Shown one piece after another: positions 1 through 5,365 of a stretch of DNA of 5,365 nucleotides. Numbering within the stretch: the first letter of the stretch is position 1; each line of letters opens with the position of its first letter. The stretch covers positions 1-5,365 of the forward strand of contig NZ_JAYROR010000072.1 of the NCBI RefSeq assembly GCF_041911615.1, written 5' to 3'. Origin of the DNA: Zoogloea sp041911615 (GTDB taxonomy: Bacteria > Pseudomonadota > Gammaproteobacteria > Burkholderiales > Rhodocyclaceae). The position numbers and the translations under genes are program-made. The notes beneath the pieces were generated by a model. The model made no database searches. It was not told where the DNA came from and was given only the letters and a program-made list of their open reading frames with translations.

Positions 1-59
1 CGCTCTTCAAGGCTGATGTAGCTGAACATCGCCCCCTGGAAGTCTTGGTTGCCTCTCAT
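1..59 (-). CDS. Transposase, IS5/IS1182 type, N-terminal fragment cut by the window edge
   Basis: The ATG at 59 opens a frame of 19 full codons reading MRGNQDFQGAMFSYISLEE before the window ends. The pattern MRG(N/D)...MFSYISLEERV is the typical start of DDE transposases with an InsH-like N-terminal domain (DUF772), which bind their own terminal repeats and move the element by cut and paste. A GAGG lies 3 bases before the ATG, a closer spacing than usual. No catalytic residue is inside the window. The gene runs in the same direction as hamAB and could receive read-through transcription from it. Nothing can be said about whether the transposase is intact. Confidence 0.75.
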   Translation of the reverse strand, partial: MRGNQDFQGAMFSYISLEE

Positions 60-89
60 CGTCCTCGTCTGGGTTGTTCGCCGATGGCT

Positions 90-2951
90 TCAGATCGTAC
101 TGGCCGACGCCAGCGTCGGCGGGGGATTTTTCAACGGCCTGCTAAGCAAGGGCTTCCAGCCGTCGATCAATCTCTCCGGGCGGAACGGCGAGATGCCAAA
201 CGCGATCTCGGCGAAGGCCGTGATCGCCGCGACCGCCTCTTCCTGATCGCCGACGCCGATGTTAACGTTGGCCGCCAGCAGGAGGCGCTCCAACTCAGGC
301 GCCCGTTCGTCCAGCGCCTTTCCGGCGGCCAGACCCACGCCGGCCAGGAAGTACCCCCGCCGCTGTGTGGGCGTGCTGTTGCGCCAGATGTACTTGGCGC
401 GGGCGCGCAGCCCTGCCGGCAACAGTTTCTGAACATCTTCGTTGTAGCGCGCAAGGCGCCGCTGGAACAGCGAAGCCACCAAGATCTCATCAAGCTTGGC
501 CTCGACTTCGGCGTCCAGCACGTAGGAATCGCCGAGCAAGCTGAAGATCGCGGTGTCCAGGCTTGCCAGATGCTGGTCCCATCGCTGCCTTGCGTCGCCG
601 GCCTCTTCGGTCGACTCGGAGGCGAGCACCGGGAACTCCCACGCGGCCTGCCCCGCGACGTACTCGACCAGTTGGCCGGCGTCGCTGGACCCCAACCTTT
701 TGCTCATCCGGCTGAGCAACGCTGCGACCAGCCGGAGCAGCCCGCTCTCCATCTCCCGACCCGCCTGGTTCGCGACCAGTTCCTGCCAGTCCTTACGCCG
801 TTGCCGCATGTTATCGAACATCGGATAAAGCACCAAGCCTTCGACATCGATGTAAGCACGCCCAGCCCGGCCGACGACATTGCGGAATTCCGAGGCAGCG
901 AGGAGATCACGGCCGCGCCTCACCCCACGAAAGACCAGCGAGGTCGCGGCGAGGTTGAGTCCCTGGGCCAAGGTCGGCGATGACACCGTGACGCGAAGCA
1001 CGCCCTCCCGCAACAACCGTTCGACTTCCTTGCGGTAAGGCGTGGGCAGCGCACCGTGGTGGACCGCCACGCCCAATTTCAGGCACGCAAGGATGTCGTG
1101 ATCGGGCCCGAACCATTCCGTGCCGACGGCCAGTGCCGTGGCCAGCGCGGAGACCGGTTGTGCGAGCATCGAGTCGATGTGGCCACGCTTGTGCATCTCG
1201 ATGATGGTCGCGGCCAGAGGAAGCACCGAACGGCGCATCGGACAGAAGACGAGGACGGTTTGACCCTCTTCCACCAGACGCCACGCGGTTGCGATGCACA
1301 ATTCCCCCTGGTCGGCCGGGAACAACTTTCTGGCGCGTCCGCGGGTCGGTCTCTTCGGAACCACGAACTTCGGGATGAAGGGCTTTTCGTCCCCCACGCT
1401 CACGTTGAGCTGAGCATGCTGGCCTTTCCATTCGACCTCGCCGAAGCGCAGCCGGGTCGGACGCCAGTCGTCCTTGATCAACCCGTCGGGCTGGTCGCGC
1501 GTCAACCAGGCGGCGAAGTCCTCCAATTGGTGTCCATCCGGCAAGATCGCCGAGAGGCACACGATGCGCCGCCCGGCTGCGTCCGAACGCCGTAGCAAGC
1601 GCTGAATCTGAGCCTCGTAGCGCACCTCGCGCTCGCCCAGGCCGATCATGTGGCCCTCATCGAGCACCACCAGGCCGACGTCGTCCAACAGCGTCGGATC
1701 GCTGCGTAGCGCGAAGTCGAGCTTCTCGGGCGTGGCCACGACGATGTCGGTCGAGCGCAAGGCGTCGACGTCCGCGCCGCTGGCGCCGATGCTGCCGTAC
1801 AGGCTCGATACGGACTTTCCCAACGGGGCAAAGGTGCGCCGCAGGCCGACCTCGGTCTGTGCAGACAAGGCCCGGAGCGGTGTGACGAAGACGATGCGCT
1901 TGCCCCGCGCCAGGCAGGCCAGGATGCACAGCTCCGCGATGCGCGTCTTACCCGCGCTGGTGGGCAGCGACAGCACGAGGTTCGTGCCGGCGTCGAGCAC
2001 ACGCCGCGCCGCCTGGAGTTGTGACGGCCAGAGCTCGACCTCGGACTTGCTCCTGCGGTAGAGCGAGGCGATGAAGAGCTTGCGCAGCCGGGCCCAGTCG
2101 CCAATCTCTGCGCCGGGCGGCCCGGAAAGCGGCAGGATCTTGTGGAAGCTGGTCTCCCAGAGGCCCCCCAGCAGATGGATCGCCAGGCGGTGACACCACC
2201 AGGCGGGCACGAGCTCGAGCTCGCCGGCGGCCTCGAGGCCGCGCTGCAGGCGCTCGCGCGCGAGCGACAACAAGGCTTCGTCGCCGCGTTCCAGGGCCAG
2301 CATCGCGACCGCCAGCGCGGCCATGAAGTTGTCCTTTAGAGCGACAAGCACGGCGCCAATCCGCTCGTCGGTCGCCCCCGCGCCGTCCGTGTCGTCGCCA
2401 TCGGCCAATGTGTCGGGCCGGTCCAGCGCGGCAACGACCGCACCCTCGCTCCCTTGGCCCGAGGCGAACCATGCGCCGACGTCCCCGGCCAGGCCGTCGA
2501 GATCGCGGAGCATCAGCTTCGCCAGCCCCTTTTCCATCGCCGAGAAATTTGCCTCGGCCAGCCCCTGGTGCAGCAGCGAGTAGGCCCTCGCCGAGAAACG
2601 ACCCAGGTGATAGGCCGCAGCCGCGACGAGGCGGTGGAAGTCGCGCTCCGCGCTGGCTTCGCCCCGCGCAACTACGGCTTCGAGCGCTTCGGCGGCCACC
2701 TCGAAGCTCTTGCGGGCTGTCTCGGCGTCGCCGCCCATATCGACATACCGCAGGCCGTGCTGCAACAGCGAGTACCCGTAGGACAGCAAGTCGTCCGACA
2801 GCTCACTACCGAAGTTGGGCGCTTCCTCCGGTAGAGCACCGTCGCGCCAGATCATCGCGCGCGCCTGGCCGCGGGCAAGCAGCCTGGCCCTGAATCCGGG
2901 CACCACGGCAGCGTCGATGTTGGCTTTCAGTTCCTCGAGCGTCGCGGCCAT
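90..2951 (-). CDS. hamB: HamB, Hachiman antiphage helicase (953 aa; C-terminus probably replaced by IS sequence)
   Basis: This is an ATP-dependent superfamily 2 DNA helicase of the Ski2-like type and the motor subunit of Hachiman. Residues 1-300 are a helical region without an obvious motif. The helicase core follows: motif I TSAGKT (331-336), Ia TPLRALS (357-363), Ib TPEK (407-410), motif II DEGH (431-434), motif III SAIL (467-470, where SAT is usual), motif IV VLVFC (566-570), HHGALP (631-636), motif V TLAQGLNLAAT (660-670) and motif VI NVVGRAGRA (691-699). A helical C-terminal region follows. In the known system HamB binds HamA and couples DNA sensing to release of its nuclease. The start ATG overlaps the hamA stop (TAATG), so translation is probably coupled. 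From about residue 936 the codons fall in what looks like the end of an insertion sequence, giving a proline-rich tail (residues 943-945 PPP) unrelated to the helicase. The length lost cannot be measured here. Confidence 0.93.
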   Translation of the reverse strand: MAATLEELKANIDAAVVPGFRARLLARGQARAMIWRDGALPEEAPNFGSELSDDLLSYGYSLLQHGLRYVDMGGDAETARKSFEVAAEALEAVVARGEASAERDFHRLVAAAAYHLGRFSARAYSLLHQGLAEANFSAMEKGLAKLMLRDLDGLAGDVGAWFASGQGSEGAVVAALDRPDTLADGDDTDGAGATDERIGAVLVALKDNFMAALAVAMLALERGDEALLSLARERLQRGLEAAGELELVPAWWCHRLAIHLLGGLWETSFHKILPLSGPPGAEIGDWARLRKLFIASLYRRSKSEVELWPSQLQAARRVLDAGTNLVLSLPTSAGKTRIAELCILACLARGKRIVFVTPLRALSAQTEVGLRRTFAPLGKSVSSLYGSIGASGADVDALRSTDIVVATPEKLDFALRSDPTLLDDVGLVVLDEGHMIGLGEREVRYEAQIQRLLRRSDAAGRRIVCLSAILPDGHQLEDFAAWLTRDQPDGLIKDDWRPTRLRFGEVEWKGQHAQLNVSVGDEKPFIPKFVVPKRPTRGRARKLFPADQGELCIATAWRLVEEGQTVLVFCPMRRSVLPLAATIIEMHKRGHIDSMLAQPVSALATALAVGTEWFGPDHDILACLKLGVAVHHGALPTPYRKEVERLLREGVLRVTVSSPTLAQGLNLAATSLVFRGVRRGRDLLAASEFRNVVGRAGRAYIDVEGLVLYPMFDNMRQRRKDWQELVANQAGREMESGLLRLVAALLSRMSKRLGSSDAGQLVEYVAGQAAWEFPVLASESTEEAGDARQRWDQHLASLDTAIFSLLGDSYVLDAEVEAKLDEILVASLFQRRLARYNEDVQKLLPAGLRARAKYIWRNSTPTQRRGYFLAGVGLAAGKALDERAPELERLLLAANVNIGVGDQEEAVAAITAFAEIAFGISPFRPERLIDGWKPLLSRPLKNPPPTLASASTI
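103..120. repeat. Perfect 8-bp inverted repeat just inside the IS end
   Basis: GCCGACGC-CA-GCGTCGGC forms a perfect stem of 8 pairs with a 2-base spacer. It lies between the presumed IS terminus and the transposase start, and overlaps the last codons of the hamB frame. Read on the plus strand it is followed after six bases by a T run (127-131), so it could act as a weak intrinsic terminator for transcripts leaving the IS; read on the minus strand it would fold in any transcript entering the IS from hamB. Subterminal hairpins are known in several insertion sequences to limit transposase expression from read-through transcripts; that role here is inference. Confidence 0.5.
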
Positions 2952-3718
2952 TACTTGCCCACCTTGCCGATTGCCGCGAAGACCGCCTTGATGAAGTCCT
3001 GGTGCCTATCGACACGAAGACCGACGTAGTGCTGCGGCACGGGGCCGGCATAGGACTGCAGGTTGGTTTTCAGAAGCTTCAGCGGGTCGTTGCCCGAGAA
3101 TGTGAACAGCATGTGCGAGACCTGGGAGACGCGGATGCCATCCTTGAGCTGAGCCTTGTCCAGCGCATCGCCGAGAAACGTGTCGCCGGCTTGGTTCAAG
3201 CGGTCAGCGACGAACGCGAGCGCATGCGGCGACGGGAGCCCGCTGTTGGCGCAGAGCGCCGCCCTGGCCTCGTCGATGACGGCCGTGCGCATTCCTGCCC
3301 GGCTCTTGACCTCCGCCTTGAGGATCTTCAGGCTGCCGCTTTTCGAGTCGAAGTTGAAGGCCAGCACGTCTTCACCGCGCATCGACATGTTGCGATGGTC
3401 CTTCCAGCGCAAACGCTTGATGCCGAGATTGAAGGGAGTGGCCTCGTAAACATAGGCGTTGCACAGGATCTCGCCCAGATCGCCGGAGCGGATGGATGCC
3501 TGCGTCGGAAGCTTCTGCTCGACATGGGCGGCAGCGGCCGGCTTGCCCAGCTTTCTCAGCAGATCCGCGACGCGTTTCGGATCCGTGTAGTAGCCTGGGA
3601 CGGCTTTCGCGATCGCGCCAATCGCATGTGCCTGCCCTCCGGTAGCAATACCCAGCCCGCGCAACTTGTGCGTCTGAACGGACTCCTCGGTTGCCACGCA
3701 CCACTTCGCGAACTCCAT
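2951..3718 (-). CDS. hamA: HamA, Hachiman nuclease effector (DUF1837, 255 aa)
   Basis: This is the DUF1837 protein that partners HamB. It carries a PD-(D/E)xK-like nuclease signature: GDLGEIL (79-85, E83), RGEDVLAF (114-121, D117) and AEVKSR (135-140, E136 and K138), all in the expected order and spacing. In characterised Hachiman, HamA is held inactive by HamB and, once released, degrades DNA without sequence preference, leaving cells without a genome. Start: GGGAGGAG stands directly before a tandem ATGATG (3721 and 3718). The second ATG, reading MEFAKW, gives a 5-base gap from GGAGG and is preferred. A longer in-frame start at 3829 would overlap the RES reading frame and adds a sequence unlike the family. 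The stop TAA shares its last base pair position with the hamB ATG. No terminator separates hamA from the upstream RES fragment. All nuclease residues are present, so the protein looks intact. Confidence 0.92.
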   Translation of the reverse strand: MEFAKWCVATEESVQTHKLRGLGIATGGQAHAIGAIAKAVPGYYTDPKRVADLLRKLGKPAAAAHVEQKLPTQASIRSGDLGEILCNAYVYEATPFNLGIKRLRWKDHRNMSMRGEDVLAFNFDSKSGSLKILKAEVKSRAGMRTAVIDEARAALCANSGLPSPHALAFVADRLNQAGDTFLGDALDKAQLKDGIRVSQVSHMLFTFSGNDPLKLLKTNLQSYAGPVPQHYVGLRVDRHQDFIKAVFAAIGKVGK

Positions 3719-3730
3719 CATCTCCTCCCA
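3719..3730 (-). promoter_or_regulatory. Ribosome binding site and tandem start of hamA
   Basis: Minus strand GGGAGGAG followed at once by ATGATG. The purine run overlaps the space before the first ATG (2 bases from GGAGG) and is well placed for the second (5 bases). It decides the start of hamA within one codon and rules out the far upstream in-frame ATG at 3829, which lies inside the RES gene. I see no convincing -10/-35 promoter in the 73 bases between the RES stop and hamA; transcription may begin further upstream. Confidence 0.7.
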
Positions 3731-3791
3731 TTGTTCTTGGTGATCAGCCGATCTGGGAACGCCCCTCGCCCGCAAGTTTCTCGGGTTTGAA

Positions 3792-4253
3792 CTACGGCGT
3801 CCCCTTGCCCGGCACGATGTCGACGCCAATCCGATCGGCCAGATTCAGCAACTGCGCATAGGTCTGTTCTTCCTTCAGCAAACTGCGCGAATCGCCGACC
3901 TGATGCAGCGCGCCTTTCGGAATTCGGTCGCCAAACAGCATCACCGCGCGAGCCGAATCGTCCTGCCGGGAGATCCAGGACAGCCCCTGGATTTCTGGGT
4001 GCTGAACGTGGAGGGCCTCGGCCCAGCGGCGCGTCGCCGGATACTGATCCTTCTCGGTATCGATGAGTTGCTTGCATTGCGCACCCAGCTTGCGCAACGC
4101 AACGCTGCTGAGGTCGGCGAGCTTCAGTTCGCGCTTGACCTTGACTTCGGAGTGCAATTGCCCCTCCAGCTCGCGCTGGTCGTAGTGCTTGAAGCCGGGT
4201 GCATGGGATACATCGTGGAACACGGACTCCATGGAGGCCGCCTCGAACAGCCC
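3792..4253 (-). pseudogene. RES-domain toxin, C-terminal half only
   Basis: Intact members of this family are toxins that consume or modify NAD+ (NAD phosphorylase or glycohydrolase), normally encoded after an Xre/MbcA-type antitoxin. Only the later part is here. In the frame of the ATG at 4232 the motifs are FHDV (residues 5-8), a DLSSVALRKLG stretch (40-50), QYPATRRWAEALH (63-75) and the conserved GLSWISRQ...LFGDR block (83-103). The recognisable frame extends about seven codons upstream of that ATG (GLFEAAS) and then becomes unrelated. The N-terminal half, with the conserved Arg and other active-site residues, and the antitoxin are missing. A 146-residue peptide could be made from 4232 (GAGG 8 bases upstream), but without half its active site it should not be a working enzyme. 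The stop TAG lies 73 bases before hamA. Confidence 0.78.
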
Positions 4254-4647
4254 CGTCGCCGACCAGCATGCGCGCCATCATCTGGGACACATGGTAGGGC
4301 GTGAAGAACTGCCCCGCCCGGTCATTGCCCAGTTCGAGCTGCATGTAGACTACTCCGAGCACGTCGCCCAGTCCGCCCGCGGCATAGCGCTGTTCCATCG
4401 CGAAGGTCAGGTGTCCCAGCATGCGTGGGAAGCTCTCGAATACGTCGCGCGGATACCTCTTCGCGATCTGCAGGTAGCGCGCCTCGCGTGCGTCGAACTG
4501 GCGCCGGTCCACCGCGTTGCTGAACGACAGGCAGGACAGCTCGACGAAATCCGAGAACACCTCGTGCGGGTTCCAGCGGTGAGCGGTCTTTCGGATCAGT
4601 TGCAGCAGTTCCTTGGTGTGGTCGGTACCGTCCAGGTCCATCGCCAT
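4248..4647 (-). pseudogene. N6-adenine DNA methylase-like protein, N-terminal fragment
   Basis: From the ATG at 4647 (or 4641, which has AAAGG six bases upstream), residues 22-48 resemble the helical N-terminal region of these methylases (EVFSDFVELSCLSFSNAVD). Then come GDVLGVVYMQLELG (94-107) and GQFFTPYHVSQMMARM (112-127), the motif that precedes the AdoMet-binding fold in HsdM-like N6-adenine methylases. The protein should go on to the AdoMet motif (G-x-G) and an NPPY-type catalytic motif, but after LVGDG (about 4252) the frame reads arginine-rich nonsense antisense-like sequence down to 3718, while another frame encodes the RES fragment. Without motifs I and IV it cannot methylate DNA. 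Similar small methylases are, as I recall, common in integrative and conjugative elements of Pseudomonas and relatives. Their biological target is unclear. Confidence 0.72.
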
Positions 4648-4917
4648 CCTTTCGCACCCGCCCATGCGAGTCGTCCAGAACAGCATCCCGCCCGGCAGGG
4701 CCGGATCAACGGCACCGCCCGGCCGCCAGGCAGCAGCCGATGCGAGCCCCCAGCCTTCGGCCGCCAGCCAGGCAGGTGGCATAGCGCGATGGAAGCGCAC
4801 CCGTGCCCAGTAGCGCCGTGCGCGGGCGCGCGCGGCCTTGCGGTGGTTGCGGCTGCCGCTCGGCATGGCCCGCCGGGCAAGTTCATCGTCTTTCAGCCAG
4901 TCTCCGTTCGGAAACAC
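4648..4917 (-). CDS. Basic N-terminal stretch in frame with the methylase fragment (hypothetical)
   Basis: A GTG at 4917 opens about 90 codons that run without a stop into the methylase fragment. The sequence is rich in Arg and Ala (SRNHRKAARARARRYWARVR, residues 22-41), then Trp/Gly/Pro rich. I do not recognise a domain. It could be a true N-terminal extension, a separate short gene that has fused with the methylase, or simply open frame in GC-rich DNA. The GTG lacks a good Shine-Dalgarno sequence, whereas the methylase start at 4641/4647 has one, so I favour the methylase beginning internally. The low confidence refers to this stretch being translated from 4917. Confidence 0.35.
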
Positions 4918-4980
4918 CTTACGGAGCCGTGCTCACCCTGCAAGGGCACATCTGCCAGCGTTGCTGCGGCGTCGTCCGGC

Positions 4981-5187
4981 CTACTCCACAAATGAAGGAT
5001 TCAACAGATCGATCCCTGCCCCCTTGCACTTGATCCACGGGCCGCCGGGATGCTCCTGGCCATCCCAGGCCGCGAGCGCCGCAAGGGCATCGGCAGCATG
5101 CTCGTAGCAATACCGGCGCTCATATCCTTCAAAGTTCAGTCCGACCACGAGGCCGGTCGTGAAACTGAAGCGATGCAAGCCACACAC
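4981..5187 (-). CDS. Small conserved mobile-element protein of unknown function
   Basis: The protein (68 aa from GTG 5187) contains CGLHRFSFTTGLVVGL (2-17), GYERRYCYEH (21-30), AALAAWDG (36-43) and HPGGPWIKCKG (46-56). This looks like real protein and I recall close relatives as hypothetical proteins in integrative elements, next to small methylases as here. Function is unknown; the Cys/His/Tyr-rich segment could bind metal or nucleic acid, but that is a guess. The frame stays open upstream to 5270 and reads GYIQLRVIGTAV just before the GTG, which also looks family-like, so the true start may be upstream. There is no ATG; an ATT at 5214 has AAGG five bases before it, a rare but known start codon. 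No Shine-Dalgarno precedes the GTG. The stop is 63 bases from the next candidate start at 4917. Confidence 0.62.
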   Translation of the reverse strand: MCGLHRFSFTTGLVVGLNFEGYERRYCYEHAADALAALAAWDGQEHPGGPWIKCKGAGIDLLNPSFVE

Positions 5188-5236
5188 AGCAGTGCCGATG
5201 ACGCGGAGTTGAATGTAGCCTTGCGAAAGTAACCAT

Positions 5237-5336
5237 CCCCCGGCAAAGCCGGGGGCATTCGGGATGTGAGCCGCTCAAAGCGGCTGTAAGGGGTCGCTAA
5301 CGCGGCCCCTCATTCTTGGGGCCACCTATCGGTGGC
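5237..5336 (-). promoter_or_regulatory. Cluster of four hairpins with a competing fold, upstream of the small gene
   Basis: Four stems follow one another: 5237-5244/5248-5255 (CCCCCGGC/GCCGGGGG, 8 perfect pairs, loop AAA on the plus strand); 5269-5275/5279-5285 (AGCCGCT/AGCGGCT, 7 perfect pairs); 5289-5297/5302-5310 (9 pairs including one G-T); and 5321-5326/5331-5336 (GCCACC/GGTGGC, 6 perfect pairs). A fifth stem, GGCCCC 5304-5309 with GGGGCC 5318-5323, uses arms of the third and fourth and cannot form with them. No T run follows any stem, so these are not standard intrinsic terminators. Located between a stop codon and a gene, they could form a structured leader RNA, a processing or attenuation site, or a folded single-stranded DNA site used in element transfer. 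Which strand is used is not shown by the sequence. Confidence 0.55.
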
Positions 5337-5365
5337 TACTCACCTCCATAGACCGAGTTGGTCCA
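5336..5365 (-). CDS. Possible C-terminal end of an upstream gene (partial)
   Basis: Read from the window edge, one frame gives WTNSVYGGE and then TAG at 5338-5336, directly where the hairpin cluster begins. The residues look protein-like and the position (last gene before a noncoding structured stretch) is sensible, but nine codons are too few to identify a family. The other two frames read GPTRSMEVSSHR and DQLGLWR before stops. A strong Shine-Dalgarno-like GGAGGTGA lies within the last codons but has no start codon at a normal distance. Confidence 0.35.
   Translation of the reverse strand, partial: WTNSVYGGE

Larger units (their letters stand above)
1..145 (-). mobile_element. Left end of an IS5/IS1182-type insertion sequence (partial)
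   Basis: Reading the minus strand, the stretch starting near 145 begins TTAGCAGGCCGTTGAAAAAT, which resembles the terminal repeats I know from this kind of IS (ends such as TTTTTCAACAACCTGCTAA read inward-out). It is followed by a perfect 8-bp inverted repeat (103-120) and then, at 59, the start of a transposase. The other end lies beyond the window, so neither the matching terminal repeat nor a target duplication can be checked, and the exact boundary is an estimate good to a few bases. The element sits inside the 3' end of the hamB reading frame, in the same orientation. Transposase identity is the firm part; the terminus is inferred from resemblance. Confidence 0.62.

Noticed and set aside
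45..983. Long plus-strand open frame (312 codons)
   Set aside because: It is antisense to hamB, Arg/Gln/Pro rich with no recognisable motif; GC-rich coding DNA readily leaves such shadow frames open.
907..1560. Minus-strand 217-codon frame inside hamB
   Set aside because: Out-of-frame shadow of the helicase, Arg/Gly rich, no motif.
1056..1595. Plus-strand open frame of 179 codons
   Set aside because: Antisense shadow of the hamB helicase core; no motif and the minus-strand frame carries all helicase motifs.
2227..2242. Perfect 16-bp palindrome GCGGCCTCGAGGCCGC
   Set aside because: It lies in hamB coding sequence, where it encodes ordinary helical residues (RGLEAA); one such palindrome in GC-rich coding DNA needs no special explanation.
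3741..3754. Two GATC sites forming a short inverted pair before hamA
   Set aside because: Too short and imperfect to call an operator; no second copy and no recognisable promoter next to it.
3719..3829. Longer HamA start at ATG 3829
   Set aside because: It would overlap the RES reading frame by 38 bases, the extra residues are Arg/Ser-rich shadow sequence, and a strong ribosome site stands before 3718/3721.
4189..4995. Plus-strand open frame of 268 codons spanning methylase and RES junction
   Set aside because: It runs antisense across two recognisable gene fragments and the junction between them, so it cannot be an ancestral gene; it has no family motif.
1..5365. CRISPR array, tRNA or rRNA gene
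   Set aside because: No regularly spaced repeats and no tRNA-like cloverleaf or rRNA-like sequence were seen on either strand.

Overview
The window is GC-rich and every gene I can support lies on the minus strand. It reads as accessory DNA of a high-GC proteobacterium (a Pseudomonas, Xanthomonas or Burkholderiales type of host is plausible, but the species cannot be read from the sequence). From right to left, which is the direction of transcription, it runs from what looks like integrative-element backbone, through two broken genes, into an antiphage defence operon whose 3' end is cut by an insertion sequence.

Right side (about 4250-5365): the last few codons of an upstream gene, then about 100 bases packed with hairpins, then a small conserved-looking protein (YERRYCYEH / GPWIKCKG motifs), a basic N-terminal stretch, and the N-terminal part of an N6-adenine DNA methylase-like protein (LGVVYMQLELG, GQFFTPYHVSQMMARM). 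My recollection is that small-protein and methylase genes of this kind travel in integrative and conjugative elements; no integrase or conjugation gene is visible here.

Middle (about 3792-4257): the methylase stops being recognisable near 4250 and the sequence continues, in another frame, as the C-terminal half of a RES-domain protein (an NAD-consuming toxin family). Both genes are therefore incomplete, and the junction is a rearrangement scar.

Left side (90-3721): a two-gene Hachiman system. HamA is a DUF1837 protein with a visible E...D...ExK nuclease signature. HamB is a Ski2-like superfamily 2 helicase with all the main motifs. The genes overlap in TAATG. In the known system HamB acts as a DNA-sensing motor that restrains HamA, and activation leads to indiscriminate DNA degradation that halts phage growth.

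Far left (1-145): the outer end and first 19 codons of an IS5/IS1182-type transposase gene. The presumed IS terminus (about 145) lies inside the hamB reading frame, so the last 17 or so residues of the HamB reading frame appear to be supplied by the IS. HamB is probably C-terminally truncated, and whether the system still works is the main open question. I found a known defence system in an unusual state rather than a clearly new one; the least explained sequence is the hairpin cluster at 5237-5336.
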